A DNA stretch of 64,000 nucleotides from Colias croceus. Lineage: Eukaryota > Arthropoda > Insecta > Lepidoptera > Pieridae. Under the pieces are notes generated by a model. That model worked only from the letters and a program-made list of their open reading frames with translations, was not told the origin of the DNA and searched no databases. The position numbers were made by a program, and so were the translations under genes. Positions 43,001-58,000 of the stretch are shown here, one piece after another. How positions within the stretch are numbered: position 1 is the first letter of the stretch; each line of letters opens with the position of its first letter. The DNA is taken from contig NC_059549.1 of NCBI RefSeq assembly GCF_905220415.1, positions 10,292,001-10,356,000 on the forward strand. Direction: 5' to 3'.

Positions 43001-46000
43001 GACCTCCCGCACCTTATAAGGTTAGTAAACCCAAAGAAGGCTTGGGGGATGAAGACTTCCAAAACCTCATTAAATATTTATCAAAACAAGATTTAGATAG
43101 AATTATCGAACTGGCTGGAGAAAAACTTAGACATACGGAAAGATTTCCATCACCGGACGAACAAAAAAATACGTTCAAAAATAGTGAACTAGATTTTGAT
43201 CCAAGTAAATTAATACCGTTTACAAATGACGATCAAAAACCCGGTAATATAGAATATAGAAATCCACCAAATTACGTTCAATTAAGACCTGGAAATAGTC
43301 CGGACAATAATCAAGTGAATCCATATTTGGAACCTGAAGAAAGTCAACAGATTTCTTATTTGAACGGTCACATTCAGAAAGAATTAAACAAAGTTGAATA
43401 CCAACAAGTTGCACAAAAGGGGCGGGATGATGTTATTTTCACTGATAGTGAAAGCATGAAAGAGGAGCAATTACCTAGACCACAGAATTTAAGAGAGGAA
43501 ATTGATTATGAAGCATCGTATACAAATAATGTGCCTTCTATTGTACAAGCACAATCATATAAATTAGAAAATTTTGCTGACTTACCGTTAATGAATTATG
43601 ATCATTCTAAATTAGAAACGGTTAATTCATACAGTGTTCCTCATTATACGGTAAGTGTTGATATCGTGAAAGGGTTTAAATACTTGTATGTACTCTAAGC
43701 AATATTTTTTATTTTATGAAATGTCTTTTTTAGTATGCACAGTTTTTCAATCGTCTGATTCTAAAATTACCTTTGTAATAAGATATCTTAATGATAACCA
43801 ATCAACTCTTTTACTATAATTAGTATGAAGCAATCGTCCTAAAATAAACCCGATATTATTTCGATCATCACCGTAACTATACATAAATATTTTTTTTAAT
43901 GATAACCAATCAACCATCCATTTCAGGTAACATCATCAAGGAATCAGGAATCCCTTGCAGTTCCACCACCGTCCTTCAACGTCAACACGAACGTGCAAAC
44001 AAATCAAGCATCTCAACAAAGTGACGCTCATCTCAAAGCTGTCAAGATCTGGACCCATAAGTCCACTGGAACAGCGTATACTTTGCACGACGATGGTACA
44101 CTGTCTTTAGAAAGACCATTGCCGAAACGTCAATTTTAATTTGGAGAAAATGTATTTATTTTATGTTTAAGTGTATTTTACAAAAGCTTTAAGTAATTTA
44201 GATGATAATATTTAATGCGTCGCGTTTGTAGAAGTGTGTTATTTGATATTCTAAAATAAACTATTTTTCAAGATTTTTTGAAATAATTTATTTAACTTGT
44301 GATTGAAATACGCCAGAAAGATATCTTTTAAAATTTTCATTGAACTCAAAAATATTTTTTTTACATGAGAAAGACCCCAATGAACTCACCTCCTTGTGAA
44401 ATGATCCTCAACGATCAGAAAGTGCTGCGTCTAATTCACAAAATAAAACACCCTGTACACTATCTACACACTCACCCCCTTATCCATCCTCAATACTGTA
44501 AAGTGATTCTCCGCGATCGGAAAGTGTTGCGACACGAGCATCGAATCCCGATACTTGCAGTGCATCGCTAGCGAGTCAGTCTGCGGCCAGAAGGGAACAC
44601 ACTGCTGCGGCGCGAGGTCCATCCAGAGGTCCGCCGCTTCGTTCTCCTCCATGTAGCGGAGGTGCTTCTTAGTGTCATTGTACACGATGAAGTATGGGAG
44701 GAGGGTCACGATTTTTGTCAGTTGTGGCGATAGTTCGGATAGGGTGACCTGTATTGAATTACATTTATTCAGTTAGTAAGTACCTAAACAAAAACTCTTA
44801 AATTTTAACATAATCTTAAAACAAAAACAATATTTCGCATATAATAGAAATACAGATGTAAGTGATACGTCCTAACGAATTAATTAACAAAGTAAATAAG
44901 TATACATATTAGATTTAAACAAGAAAGAAAAATAGCACACAATAAATATACTTAAACGAAAAATAATACAAAGCAATGTATAGACCAAGAAAAGACAGAC
45001 ATACCACACAAGCTACAAACGAATCATTATTCCCAGTAAAACGCATCATTAAGATACACCATACATCTCACCTGCAACAGTATCCGATAGTTGATCTTTC
45101 TCTCAGTATGCGCACACACTAACAACCCCGGTGCTGCAGCAGCAAGAGGAGCAGCCCGGGACCAGCCCGACTGATGCGCCCGAACCCGCACCCGCTCCCC
45201 CCGTGCAACCCCCATCACCCCCGACCCCACAACCCCCAACACCCCCGCGCGACGACCCCCGCCCGTCCATAGTAGCGGCTCCTCGCTCGCTTCATAGCAC
45301 ACGTCTGATCTGCCCTGTATTACCAATATAAACCAATACGTATAGATTTTTTCGGTGCAAATTCATTTTAAAGTAAAGTTCAATTTATTTTTTACCACTT
45401 GCAATCGTCACACTTGAATAATAATAATATAACTACTCTTTTAAATATAGATAACTACATTTACGTCGTTATTTTATAAATTTGTTAACAGCATGAACTT
45501 ATCACGTCCAATATCAAAAAAGTATCTGCTACACGTACTGAATCTACTTAAATAATGAAATAAATTTAAATCGTTCAAACCTTTAATAATTTCAAACCGT
45601 TCAAACCGTCAAAATATCGTGGTGCCATAAATCAAACGTCTTGCTAAAATCTGTACATCGAACATAGATAATTTGCTTTAGTTTAGATGTAGAGCGAAAT
45701 TTTTTTATTAGGATAAGAATTATGTATGAGTAAGAAAATTTTCATATTTTACGATTTTTTTAAAGTGAAACTTCTTTTGACGCGTTAAGAGTAAAATTTG
45801 TAGGTCGCGTCATGGCAAAACCGTTCAGTCATGCTTATCTTTGAATCATGCCAAAGAAATTTCGCTCTTTTCTATAACCCATAAAAAATTACAGTCATTT
45901 CACAAATCTGATTACATTATAGCATTACCTTGATCTGCAGCGGCAGCGCGGTCTTGTTCACGAGCCAGTAGGGCGCGTAGAGCAGCAGGCGCGCGGTGGG

Positions 46001-49000
46001 CCCGCGCTCCAGCCGCGCGCGCACCGCCAGCCGCTTGTTGCCGCCCTCCGTCTCGCATTCCGTGCGCATGCTCACTGTGCACTCGCTCATCTCTATAACC
46101 ACAGACTATTTTATGAGCTCTACATTTCTATCATTACCATTATCATGAATGTACAGAATACCATTAAAGTAAATCTTTTTAGATCTGTGCAGTTAATCAT
46201 ACATTCATTAACCTGGACCGTCTATTTGTAATCAAACTTAATTCAAATTATATCGTTACACATGAGTTGAGGACATACATAACGCTAGTACACAATATGA
46301 CACTAACATACGGGACACTAACATACATGACACAAACAATCGATATGACATTTTGATCGACATTTGACATTAACATTTAAACAATTTAATTTAAAACAAT
46401 TCTCACCTGGTGAATACGTGAACCGTCCAGTCCACGGCAACCCCAAGTAGTGCACATCTAGCGTGAACTTGATCTGTTTCCCCGGGGGCAGCGTGTACAA
46501 ATGCGCCCTTTCACCTGCCTCCAGTCTCACACTGAGTTCCTTCCCGGGGACACCGAGCCCCGATATCAGTTCCGGGGGGGAGTGTAGCGTGGCGTGTGCT
46601 TGGAGCGCGTGAGGGATGCGGTTGTGGATCGCGAGGGGAGCTAGCACCCGAACTAGCAGGTTGGGTATGGAACGGGATATTGCGTTCGATTGGCAACCTG
46701 GAATAGTTAATGTAAGTCACTTTAAACTTATCAGAATCTGAAAATGAAACTGCTAAGTACGATACTATGAATATAATAATTTTGTGAAAATTGACAGAAA
46801 CAACTTTATTGCACGAAAAAGGAGATGAAGGCATTTATTTCATCGTAATATTTCTGAAACTAAAACATAAAATAAGTAAAATTTAAGTATGTGTATGTTT
46901 TTCTCTTTTGCGTTCAGTTATTATACTTTTAGTTATTTCACCCAAAAAGAACTTACCTTCAACAGGTAATATCCGCATAGCGAACACACTAGGATCACTA
47001 TCTTCTAGAGCGGGACACACGATGTCTCTCGGTGTCTCCAGATCTCCCACTAGATCCATCCACCATATACCTTGAATACTTGTTTTATAGCCCCTGTACA
47101 TCAAAAATATATTATTTCCAAATAAGAAGTCAGAGTAAGAATGTCTAAAATGTAGAGCACTGATTGTAGCGCAGCTTGCTTTCGCACACGCGGTTCACAT
47201 ATAACGCGCGTATCTTTTGTCGTAAGTGTTTAATAATTACTAATAAAGGATCCAGATTAGATTTTAAAAAGCCTAATTATTAAACACAAAATTTGATAAA
47301 GTAAAGAAAAATTGAAAAATTAGAACACGCATCTCAGGCAGATCTGATTTTGATTGCTATAAAAATATATATTAACAAAGTCACACAATATTTTATTATT
47401 ATTTATTATAACATGATACTTACTCAAAATTAGTAGGCAGCAGGTAGAGTCTACAATGATAGGCAATGTAGAGCGGCACATTATACGTATCGTGTGGCGC
47501 CAGTACGGCCAAACGCAGCAACCCACAGAAGGGGTTACGCACCGACCCCACACAAGTGACCCCCGCAACCCCATCAACTTCAACCCCTGTGACCCCTGCA
47601 CCTGCCGCTTCTAACTCGGATTGGCGGTAGAGCAGCTCCACAGCGTATGAGGTTTCATTGCGTACCTGATACAATTTATAATACAGTTTGAAACTATTTT
47701 ATTGATACACAATTATTTGAAATTCTGATAAGTGGGGTTAGAATTATTTTAATAAATTATATTTAATTTTGAAATTGACCGCAAATCTATAGTTTTAAAT
47801 GAGTTATTATCAAAAGTAGAGTATCATGATAAATTGATGGATACTGCAAAACAATACCCCAAAACGTTAAAACTATATTATGTATGTAAAATAGCGTATG
47901 CATAGTACAAACCTGCAAAGGCGATCTAACGACAATTTTCTTCGCATTATACTTAGCAGTTCTCTCTACTGCCACATAGTACCGTGTTCCATTCTTACTC
48001 GGATTTAATACGTGTAGTTTGGATACAGCACGTTGGGGACAGTGAATCTGAAATTAAGTAATTAAGTAAGTAGTCATAAGGATATCATAATATTCCTGTG
48101 TGACGTATTATGTCGCGTGTGACGTGTTATTGTGATGTTATGAGTGATGTTGTGTGTCTTGTGCTACGTGTTAGTTGTGTGGGATGTGTGATATCTTTTG
48201 TCATATTGTGTCATATTAATATGTGTAATATGTGATTTCGAATGTGTTAAGATTTCATTTATCATGTGATATGTTACGTCATATTTGATGGCACATAATA
48301 TTTTTTATGTTTATGCCTGTAATCTTTCACTTGACAATATCAGTGTACACAAGTACTCACGGTGAGTGGATCGAATCCCTGCAACCGTATGTGCAGCGTG
48401 TGCGCGGTAAGGCGGCGTTGTAATGCGGCAGGCGAGCGCGGCGCGCCGGGAGACCCGCGCTGAGTGCCGCACTGCGCGTTGGACCCGAACCCACCCTCGA
48501 AACTGGACACGATTATATAGTTATCCAGTAGTAATGACGAAGTGATGAGAATATTGATAAAAGGATAGGGAGACCTACAGGTAATCAGGAAGGAAGAAAG
48601 ATAGAAATGTCATGTCGAAACTGCACGGGATTACGCCACTATGCAAATGATGAAAGAAGAAGGTAGATAGGAACAAAATCAAGAAGTAAAGGGAGGAAAG
48701 ATGAAAGTCAGAAAAAAGATAGATAGGAACAAAATAAGGAAATGAATTAGTTAATAATAAGTCCCTAAATTATTATGATAATGTACAGTTACATATTTTG
48801 TAATTTAAGTGTAATACTGACATTATTAAAAAGAGCAACTATGGAGTTTCTTGCCGATTCTTCTCCATAGATACTGCTTTCCGAATCGGTGGTAAATGTT
48901 AAAAATATGTAAAAATATGACGTTTCAAAAGTGCTTCTCGAAGAAGTCTAATTGAATAAATAAATGTTTGAGTTTAAATAAAAAGAAAAATGAATAAACT

Positions 49001-52000
49001 GAGATTAAAGAAATTTAACGCAATATCTCATAAATAAGTTTAAAAACTAATAAAATAACTATTTAAAATATTTCTTACCAGTCCCATTCATCACTAATAT
49101 CAGTCATCTCTTGTTTGGTTTCCTTTTCTATTTCATCCAGCAAGTCGGCACCAGATGTATCGCAACCTTACATAATTAATTAAAAAATATAAAATCATCA
49201 AAGTATGATTAAATAATTTTTAATTTAATGTTAGTTAAAATAAATCTAAAATTTAAATTTCAAGATTTTACCAGCGCTACACATTGATTCTATAATCAAT
49301 TGATTTATAAAAAAATTTACACCTCTCTTACTTTGTCTTTGAAAAAATATTTTTGCCTTTCAATGGTAATCAGGTAATAACCTACACATCTATCTATCAA
49401 ACTCACCAGGAGTACTAGGTCTGCTAGTATCTATGTCATAATCAGCGGTGGCTATGACGCGGTCGTTGCCAGGCAAGTCTGTTTCGTTGCGCGCACGTAG
49501 TTGTACTGTTGAACCAGGCCCTGTATAGAATAACTGCATAAGAAGGTGGTTTTGTCACCGATACTAATAAAATGGTCTTTCCTTCTTTTTACCATTATTG
49601 CTAACATTATTGCGCATGGATGGACTTTCATTTATTGCTGACATATTAAAATTGGAAGCAAGCAACCTATATCGTTTATGACTGCGTCGTGATCATAGCA
49701 TTCTCCTATCCGTAACTGTAGCAATATCAAGCATGACAGCAACCTATTCATACTAACCAATATCATTAATTAGCTGCAGCCCATTCTCTGCGGTCACAAT
49801 GGCCGTGACCACAGCATTTCTATCCGTAACCGCGTCCGCGAGTGCCCGAAGCGCACGCGCAGATGCCGGGCCCAGAGTGAAGGATAGTAACGAACGAGAT
49901 TCGAGAACCACGTAGGTGCATAGACGGTTGTCTTCAGGTGTTGATTCTACGCTGTCTTCTCTTTCTGGCTCCTAGAAAGAATAATATAAGTTGCCTGGTT
50001 CATTAATTCAATAAATTGTATCATTTAATCTATTGAATGGACGATTAAAAACAGTATTTTACGTAAGAAGTTTTCACTACTTCAATTTTAATGAGCTTTA
50101 TCTCAAATAAATTATGCCTCACTTTGTCTTCGACGTTTAAAACCAAATAATCACTGAAAATATAATTTACTTGTAAAGTAACCGATTTCTCTTCCTTTTT
50201 ATCATCAGCATCAGCGAATGTTTCCGGTGTCTCCTCCTCCTCTACTTCCTCTTTATCACTCTGTTCAGGTGCTGATGAATCTTCATCATTGCTCATTTCA
50301 TCGGCACTTGATTCACTACTGCAATTATTTCATGGATTATAATAAAATGGTATGCTTAAAAATTTACCGCCGTTTATTAAATACACAAATACTATACGTT
50401 TCATAATAACTAATTATTTCACTTTTCACATACAACAATTAAAGAAGTATTAAACAAATCGATCTCTTAAAAAAATGTAATTACTTACTCTATAAACAAA
50501 TGACCCATAGCATACGACATTTTGTCTCTCTTCTCAACATCACTATCAGAATTCGAGTCATCCGCATCAAGCGCTCTCAAGAACGACATACTAGTTGTCT
50601 CAAAATCCATATTATATTTTCTCTCTTTCTCATTAGGATTTCTCAAGAAAGTCATTTCATTATCAGTATCAGCTTCATCAGCTGATGTTTCAGATTCGAA
50701 TTCTTTACGCTTTTTAGACTTCTTTGTTTCAGGCACGTGATCGGACATAGACTCTTCTTGTTCGTTTGTAGATAGACGTGCTGACATTGGATAAGATTTT
50801 GCCTGCAAGTTGAAAATAATGGTATAGTCACCAAACTCGTAGATATTGATTTCTTTTTGATCTTTAAAAATCTTGCAACTTTTTTAATATTTTAAACAAA
50901 TTAAAAATTTGTTACGATCTGACTATCTAGATAACTTTATTTCCTTTTCTAAATAATGTCACAATTTTTACCCTCTACAAAATTTCCCGACCTGATTAAT
51001 AAGAAATATATTTCCTGAAATCACAAGTGTTTTTATAAACCCATAAATAATGACAGTTACACCAAAATTCAACTTTAAAACAATCTTACCACTATCTACC
51101 TTACTGAAACTTTAACCCCAAAACCCAGCAGTCCCACATTACCTGGAATACGGTAGCGCTAATCTCGAACGGCACTTGTCTGTTTCCATCGAGCACAGGC
51201 TCGAGCAGCGGCTCCCACACGTCGAGCCGCTCGTTGTACGCGCTCGCCGCGAGCCGCGCCGCGCCCCGCCCGCGCGCCCCGCCCGACCAGTCGTACAGCG
51301 TTAGCTCTGTGCTAAGCTGTTATATAATATGATGTTTTACGTGTTAATCTAAATAAAATTCTAATATTTAGAAATTAAATATTTTTTACGCAATATATGT
51401 ATTATATTATTTTCCCGGCGTTTCGCACAATTTGCAGCGAACGTTAAAAATCTTTAATTTATAAAAGTATGTAGAAAATACTAAATTCTAAAATATATAA
51501 AATTCTCGTGTCATGGTGTTTGTCCGCGATGAATTCCTGAACAACTGACTGAATGGGTTTTAAATTTGATTTGCACTCCGTGTTCAGTTTGATCTAACTT
51601 GAATAGTCGCAAAATTTTCGCAAATTGGATAGTCACAAGTATCTGATAGCTGCAAACGATTTTTACTTACTTATAGCGATATCTGTTGACTGGATTGAGT
51701 AAGTATTCAATATGAAATGAAATGAAATATGTAAATTTATTTGTACATTTTATGTTTTACAATAAATGTACGACAGTGGGTCCCAAACTAAGTGAAATAC
51801 TTGTGTCTTGGGACCCTGAGTTGCGAATAGATGGCGCTATTTTAAAAATACAATCATTTCAGAAAACTTATTAATTAATTAGAATCTTTAATAATAAGAA
51901 CTATTATTCATAGTGAAATAAAAAATTTTACGCTTCTTCGTTAAACAATAAACGTTGTTAAGTTGGTCTCACCTTTACCAACAGCACTGGTATCCTCACA

Positions 52001-55000
52001 GTCTGTTCGATTTCAAACATAACTCGTATAATGGGCACGATCACATTCAAGGTCTCTGTCGGTTTTCCTGGTGAAAACTTCGGCTGGTATGTATCTTCAT
52101 GATGGAACGGTAAGTATGGAGCCACCTTCTTTGGTGCCCAGAGATCCTCATCATGCTTCTCTGATTGAGGGTTGTAAGTAGAAAAGTTGAACATCTCTTT
52201 CTCGTCTGGTATTGCCAGTTCGGTTGTTACTTCTTCAATTATATCTGTAGGTATACATTAGTCTTGGATATTGCTATCATCAAAAAATATATTACTAACA
52301 AGACCAAAGAAGAATATCTATAACCACATGATAAATAAAAGAATACTTATTGAATGAGTGTCTTTTTTAAATATTAAAGCTATTTTTTTTTTGTGTGGTG
52401 TCTCTCAATGTTAGCCAGAAGGGCTTCTACATTTTAACGCGGACGCGGGGGTGAACTAAAGGTCCACCCTGGTAGCGACATGCACAAGGGCGTCCTCCCT
52501 TGACGGGGATCTCGAACCTCGGCTTGGGCTGTCGCTTGAGTGGAGGAGGCCAGAAGGGCCCTAATCGGACGGGAAAGCTATTTTAAAGACACCTTTTTAA
52601 TGCAAAGATTATTCATAATAAGTATTTACCCATTACAGTATGTATCGTAGTCGCTGCAATGTGCATATCGATTTCCGACACCGACAATTTAACTTTGACC
52701 CCTTCTTCAATACTCTTGAAACTCTTGGAGAATTCCACATCACAAGGTTTCAACACTAATTGTGGTGGAAGATTCTTTAACTTGGACTGTAGTTTAGACA
52801 TCACTTGAAGACCAGCAAGAGATATGACGAGAGTTTCAGTGTTGGAGTGGAAAGAGTAATCTACGAGGAGTTCCGTGCGCAAGAGCAAGGCATGACCCTC
52901 TGTTTTGTTGAGGTCTGTGAAGAACATAATCTCGGGCTGTCTGCATTGGATGGATATTGACAGGCTTGGCACTTCCTCTGATACTGATGTTGCTGTTGAA
53001 AATAAACGTTTGCGATTTTTATTCAATTCACAAAATTAAAAAAAAAACGTAATGATTGTGGAAATTTGTCAAAATTTTATTTCGTTACACATAATATCAT
53101 ACTTAAACAATACAACAAAAATAACTGGAATCAAATTATTATTTTATATTAATTCTTCGATCTGGCTCGAAGGACCAAAATAAAAATTAACGAGAAAAAG
53201 TTAAATTTACTTCTTATTATATTCCCTAAGTAAACGTACAGGTAGAAAAGTATCCACTAGTAGAATCACTCGAGCTGGGGAACCTTGCGGCGCGGTTGTT
53301 GTTAGTGCGGTGCGGTGCGTCGCCCACGTAGCCGTGGTTCACTACACCACCGTCCATTGTCTTGTCACCTGGACATAGCAGATTTTATTTTTATTGTATC
53401 AAAATACCAGAATTTTTACTTCCTGACTGGGAAGGGTGTCCGGTGAAATATACTTCGAACTGAAAGAGTTTACTGGGCACTCGATTCCAGTTGAAATTAT
53501 GTAATAAAAGTAGGAAGGATTGTAGGATTTTTTGTCCCAATTTCCCTAAACAAATTAAAACCATACGTGAAAACACAATCTGCTTTATATGTTTGTGTGT
53601 GCTGTGTGTGTGAGCTCACCGGGCAGCGCGCTGAGCAGCGTGCGCGCGAGGTGTATGAGGAAGGGCGGCGCGAGGTTGAGGCGCGTGCGCTCGAGCCGCA
53701 CGTCCGCGCTGGCGGCGCGAGCTGAGCGGCGCAGGGCCAGCTCGAGCAATGCGGGCCGCACTACTGCGATACCGCCTGCTGAACGCGACCCACCGCCTTG
53801 CGACTGGAATATCCTACGCACACAAACACACCTACAGATACTATCTGTGGTACATTCGTATCGGTACGAGATTTGACCCGTAACTGACGTCGCTGAACTA
53901 CGTTACTACCGAGTACCGACCTACATTGAAATATTGATTGTCAAGTTATAATTTAACCCCCTTATAGTCACTAACACACAAAACGTTCCCCTCATGCCTC
54001 CTCCTTGACAGATTTGTTTGTAAATTCATCGATTTGAGTCGTGCATTTGATTGTGTTGATCACCAAGTACTTATTTAGCCGTTTGCTTAGAAAGTATTTA
54101 AAGATCGCAATAAATGAGCAGTAAGAATTGATTTGGATTTAAATAAATCTAATGTAGAAATAGTAAAATATTTACGCAAAAATAAATCATGTGGAGTGCC
54201 ACAAGGAACTACCTTGGGGCATGTTATATTTTCAATAAATGCCTGTATTGTGTCAAATTGAACTCAAACAATAATAACATTTTTCTAAAATAGCCCCATT
54301 ATTTTTTTATATACATTTAGACACACCTTCTTATAACAATAGTGGTATCAGGACGAATATCTTCAATAAGCAGACTCTGCAAGCTGGCCTTCATTTCCAT
54401 ACTGTTGTCGGAGAAATAATCAAACACTACTGTCATTTCGCCGGTAGTTAATTTTGCGAGTCCATGGTTCAAATCCCGGACAGGTGAGCTTAAAACTTCA
54501 TCTAGATCTGAAAATAATTTCAATTCCACGCCTTCCAGAGTAAACCTGAAAAAATATGGTGTTAAGAAAATCCTGGAATTTTTAGATTTCTGATCACTGA
54601 CTCTTAAAAAACTTGCTTGAAAGATTTTTTTTACCTTATAACAGATTCCTTTCTTATAGGTTCCCCTTGTGCAAAGAAGGCTTGTAGTTTCTTCACTTGC
54701 ACATCAGATGGAGCTAACTCTACTGGAGAGCTTGGTACAATAGTACCTGCAAATTGATAAGCTTATCATTAACACAACTTTTTTTTTCACTTTATGTGTA
54801 ACTCAAACTATCTTTGTCAAATTTTCAGTAACTATAAAAGTATCGCTATCATTAATGCGAATTTGAAATGGTGTTCATATAGATCCCACTCTTCCGACTT
54901 CTTTATTGCCCAAATTTATTACTCACCAATATAATTTCCCTCGCTCAAGTTATCAGTCCAAACCGCGAACAAAGTGGCCAAGTCCTTTTGGCCAATGTTT

Positions 55001-58000
55001 ATATTAACAGTGTCCATCACGATATCTGCTTCGCAAAGCAATAAGTCTCTATATGCGGCTATAGTCGCCACTTGAGCGTATCCTATTGTACGTTTCAAAT
55101 CACATCGAACAGATATCGATTCTAAAATGGGCTCCTGCAAATTAGAGTTCCAGTTCAAATGGTTAAGTACTTTTAAGAGTTAGGATTTTAAGTCATACGT
55201 TTACATATAATATATTTAGGCACTAAATGATGTTTTCTGAACTTTTTAAATAAAAGTCTTACGGGGATTGTGCTTTTCTTTACCAGTAAGACGACAACAG
55301 AGATATTTTAAACTTTATTAAATACAGCGAACTAATTTTGTCTTCTACATCAATTTCATCAAAATCATGTACCTGAACTTCAAGAGTACCAGCCAATGTC
55401 ATCACAGCTCTCGATAGTGTAATATTATCAAGCTTAAACAACACATTATCAATAACGGGACTCTGTATGGGACTGTTCGCCTCCTGACTTATGTTCACCG
55501 TCTTGAAGAAGTTCTCTATCATCAGGTCACCTGCAAAAATGCATATTTTATCGCAAATGAACAAATTGATAATTATTATTTAAGATTTGTTTTAATTGTT
55601 TTGCAAGTAACATTTTACAGAGGTAACCATAGTCTAGTGATGCAGAAACTCGAAACTTACCTAAATTGAATACCAATAGATTTGGAGACGATGGCTTTTG
55701 AGGTAGAAGCAAGACCGGCGCATGAATCTGTAAAAAATATAATAACTATAAATATTAGAAATCGCAATACTTGTATTTGTTTTTCTTTCTAAATAACCGA
55801 ATAGATTTAAAAAACAGCTATCATTAGAATTCTCTCAAGTGTAGAATTGCTGGTAAAATTGCATTTTAATGACCCACTCGAATATTTTTTTTTGGCATTT
55901 TTTACACGAATTTGATTCACTCGCAGTTCGCACACTGGAAAACAACCTTTTAGACCCAAATAACTAAATCTCACCTCTATAGCAAGACTGACTCTCAGCG
56001 CGGATGTTCGCAGCTCCGCAGCTTGTTCTTGCGCCGCTCTCTCAGCCGCTACTGCCGCTTCAGTCGCCGCTGAACTTGGAACTAGTAGTTCCAAGAATTG
56101 CTGAAAAAATCGCTTCGAATTTAAAATAGGTACCTATTCTTATTTTATTCAATTTTAAGTCGTACGTAAGCTTTCGCACTACTTTTTATTAGCTCTTTTA
56201 GCGCGAAACTCTTCGTTACCACACCGTTCTGTTATTGATAAGAGATAAAATGTTTTACATTAATATTCTGTGTATTTTCTTACTTATTTTTGTCTGTGTA
56301 CTTCTAAACACTAGTTCAATTCGTAATGTAACATTTTTATAATATTTTTTTAACTAACTATGCTTACATATCTTTTATCCGTTTACTTCATGCTTAATAA
56401 TATTATTTCTTTTCTAAAATATTTTAAGCTATTGCATAGCTTCTATCGCGGGCCTTGAGCGCGGGGACCGAATCCAGAAATTCCGTAACGAAAAACCTCA
56501 CGCTCCCCACTCCGACGGGCGGAGGTGTGGCTTGAAGGCATAGCATGCAATAGCTTTACCGCGGCAGTCCCCGAGTGCCACACGTCTTTTTTTTTATCCT
56601 CACCTGCAGGTTATATAGCAGCGAGCAGAACAGCACGACGTGCAGGCGGCCCACGTGCACGCGCAGGTCGGCGCGCGGCCGCGCCCGCACCCCGCCCGCC
56701 GACCGCACGTACTTTAGTTCTAGCACTTTATCCTCGTCCGGCCAGATTAGCTGCAATATTAAAGTTAAATTCATGACGATGACCTTTATTTACTATATTG
56801 AAAAACCTCTGCTAAATTTATAGCCCACTAGCCGCTCCGCGCGGTTTCACCCCCGTGGCTCCTCTCCTGTTGGTCGTAGCGTGATGGTATGTAGCCTATA
56901 GCCTTCCTCGATAAATGAGCTATCTAACACCGAAAGAATTTTTCAAATCGGACCAGTAGTTCCCGAGATAAGCGCGTTCAAACAAACAAACAAACAAACT
57001 CTTCAGCTTTATAATATTAGTATAGATTAAATATATCCAAACATGTCAAAAGTTCCATGACATGTTGCATGTCATGCATAGCTTGTTTCTAGAACCTATA
57101 CGTAACTTACCTTAGGATACAAAGTAGCATCAGAGAGATCGTCCAACTGAAGAGACCCCAGGAACAACCTGAACACCAGTCGATCATCAGCTCGAAATAC
57201 ACAGTCACTGTCTAGTGACCGCGCCCGCCACTCCACTGCGCCGTCTGCTTGCCAGGCTCGGATTGATACTGATGATATCCTGGTAAAAATGGAAGAAAAT
57301 ACGTTTTTTATCACACAAACTGATTAACAAATGAAGACGAAGAACATGAAAAAAAAAGGAAAGAGAAAAATGAAAGAATAACAATTAACATGGAAGTATG
57401 TATCAATAATAAATAGAGCTGAAAGAGCAAGTTACAAAATAACACAATATAAAATAACCAGAAGTCTTTTCAAAAAAATATCGTGGAACAGGAGATAAAT
57501 TAACATTTCACTAGATATCTAGCCAATATATTTTATGTAGTTTTTGATTTGACATTAAACTAACCGCATAGAATAACTGAATTTCGTAGCTCCAGGAGGC
57601 ACCGGTGTGTCAGCTTCTGGCTGCATCAGCAAATCCCACAATCTCTTTGTTCTGGGCAGCATCATACTTTTCATGTTAAGCGCATGGCGCTGTTGTACTC
57701 TGCAAAGTAACATACTTTATCAACCTAATTAGGTTTCCTAACAACATCATCACATTTCATTAGTAGGTTTATAGGGCAGGTTCTGTATGCTCGTTTCAAT
57801 GCTAAAATACACGTAATATTAATGATTTGATTCAAAATATAACAACAAGAACTACTGTAAAGCCAAACATAAAGTTATCCATATATTTATTTAGAACTAT
57901 TTACACAGTACACTGCAATTTGGTAATAAGCGTGAATTCGGTCTAGTGGAAAAAATCTTTCAGATGTCAAAGAAAAAAGTATAAGTAACATGTCTCTGAT

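Noticed and set aside
44365..44571. 68-codon plus-strand frame downstream of the nested gene
   Set aside because: Mostly antisense to the VPS13 exon at 44748-44476 and lacks coding character.
45131..45331. Proline-rich plus-strand frame (PPVQPPSPPTPQPPTPP)
   Set aside because: It is the antisense shadow of the Gly/Val-rich VPS13 exon at 45314-45072.
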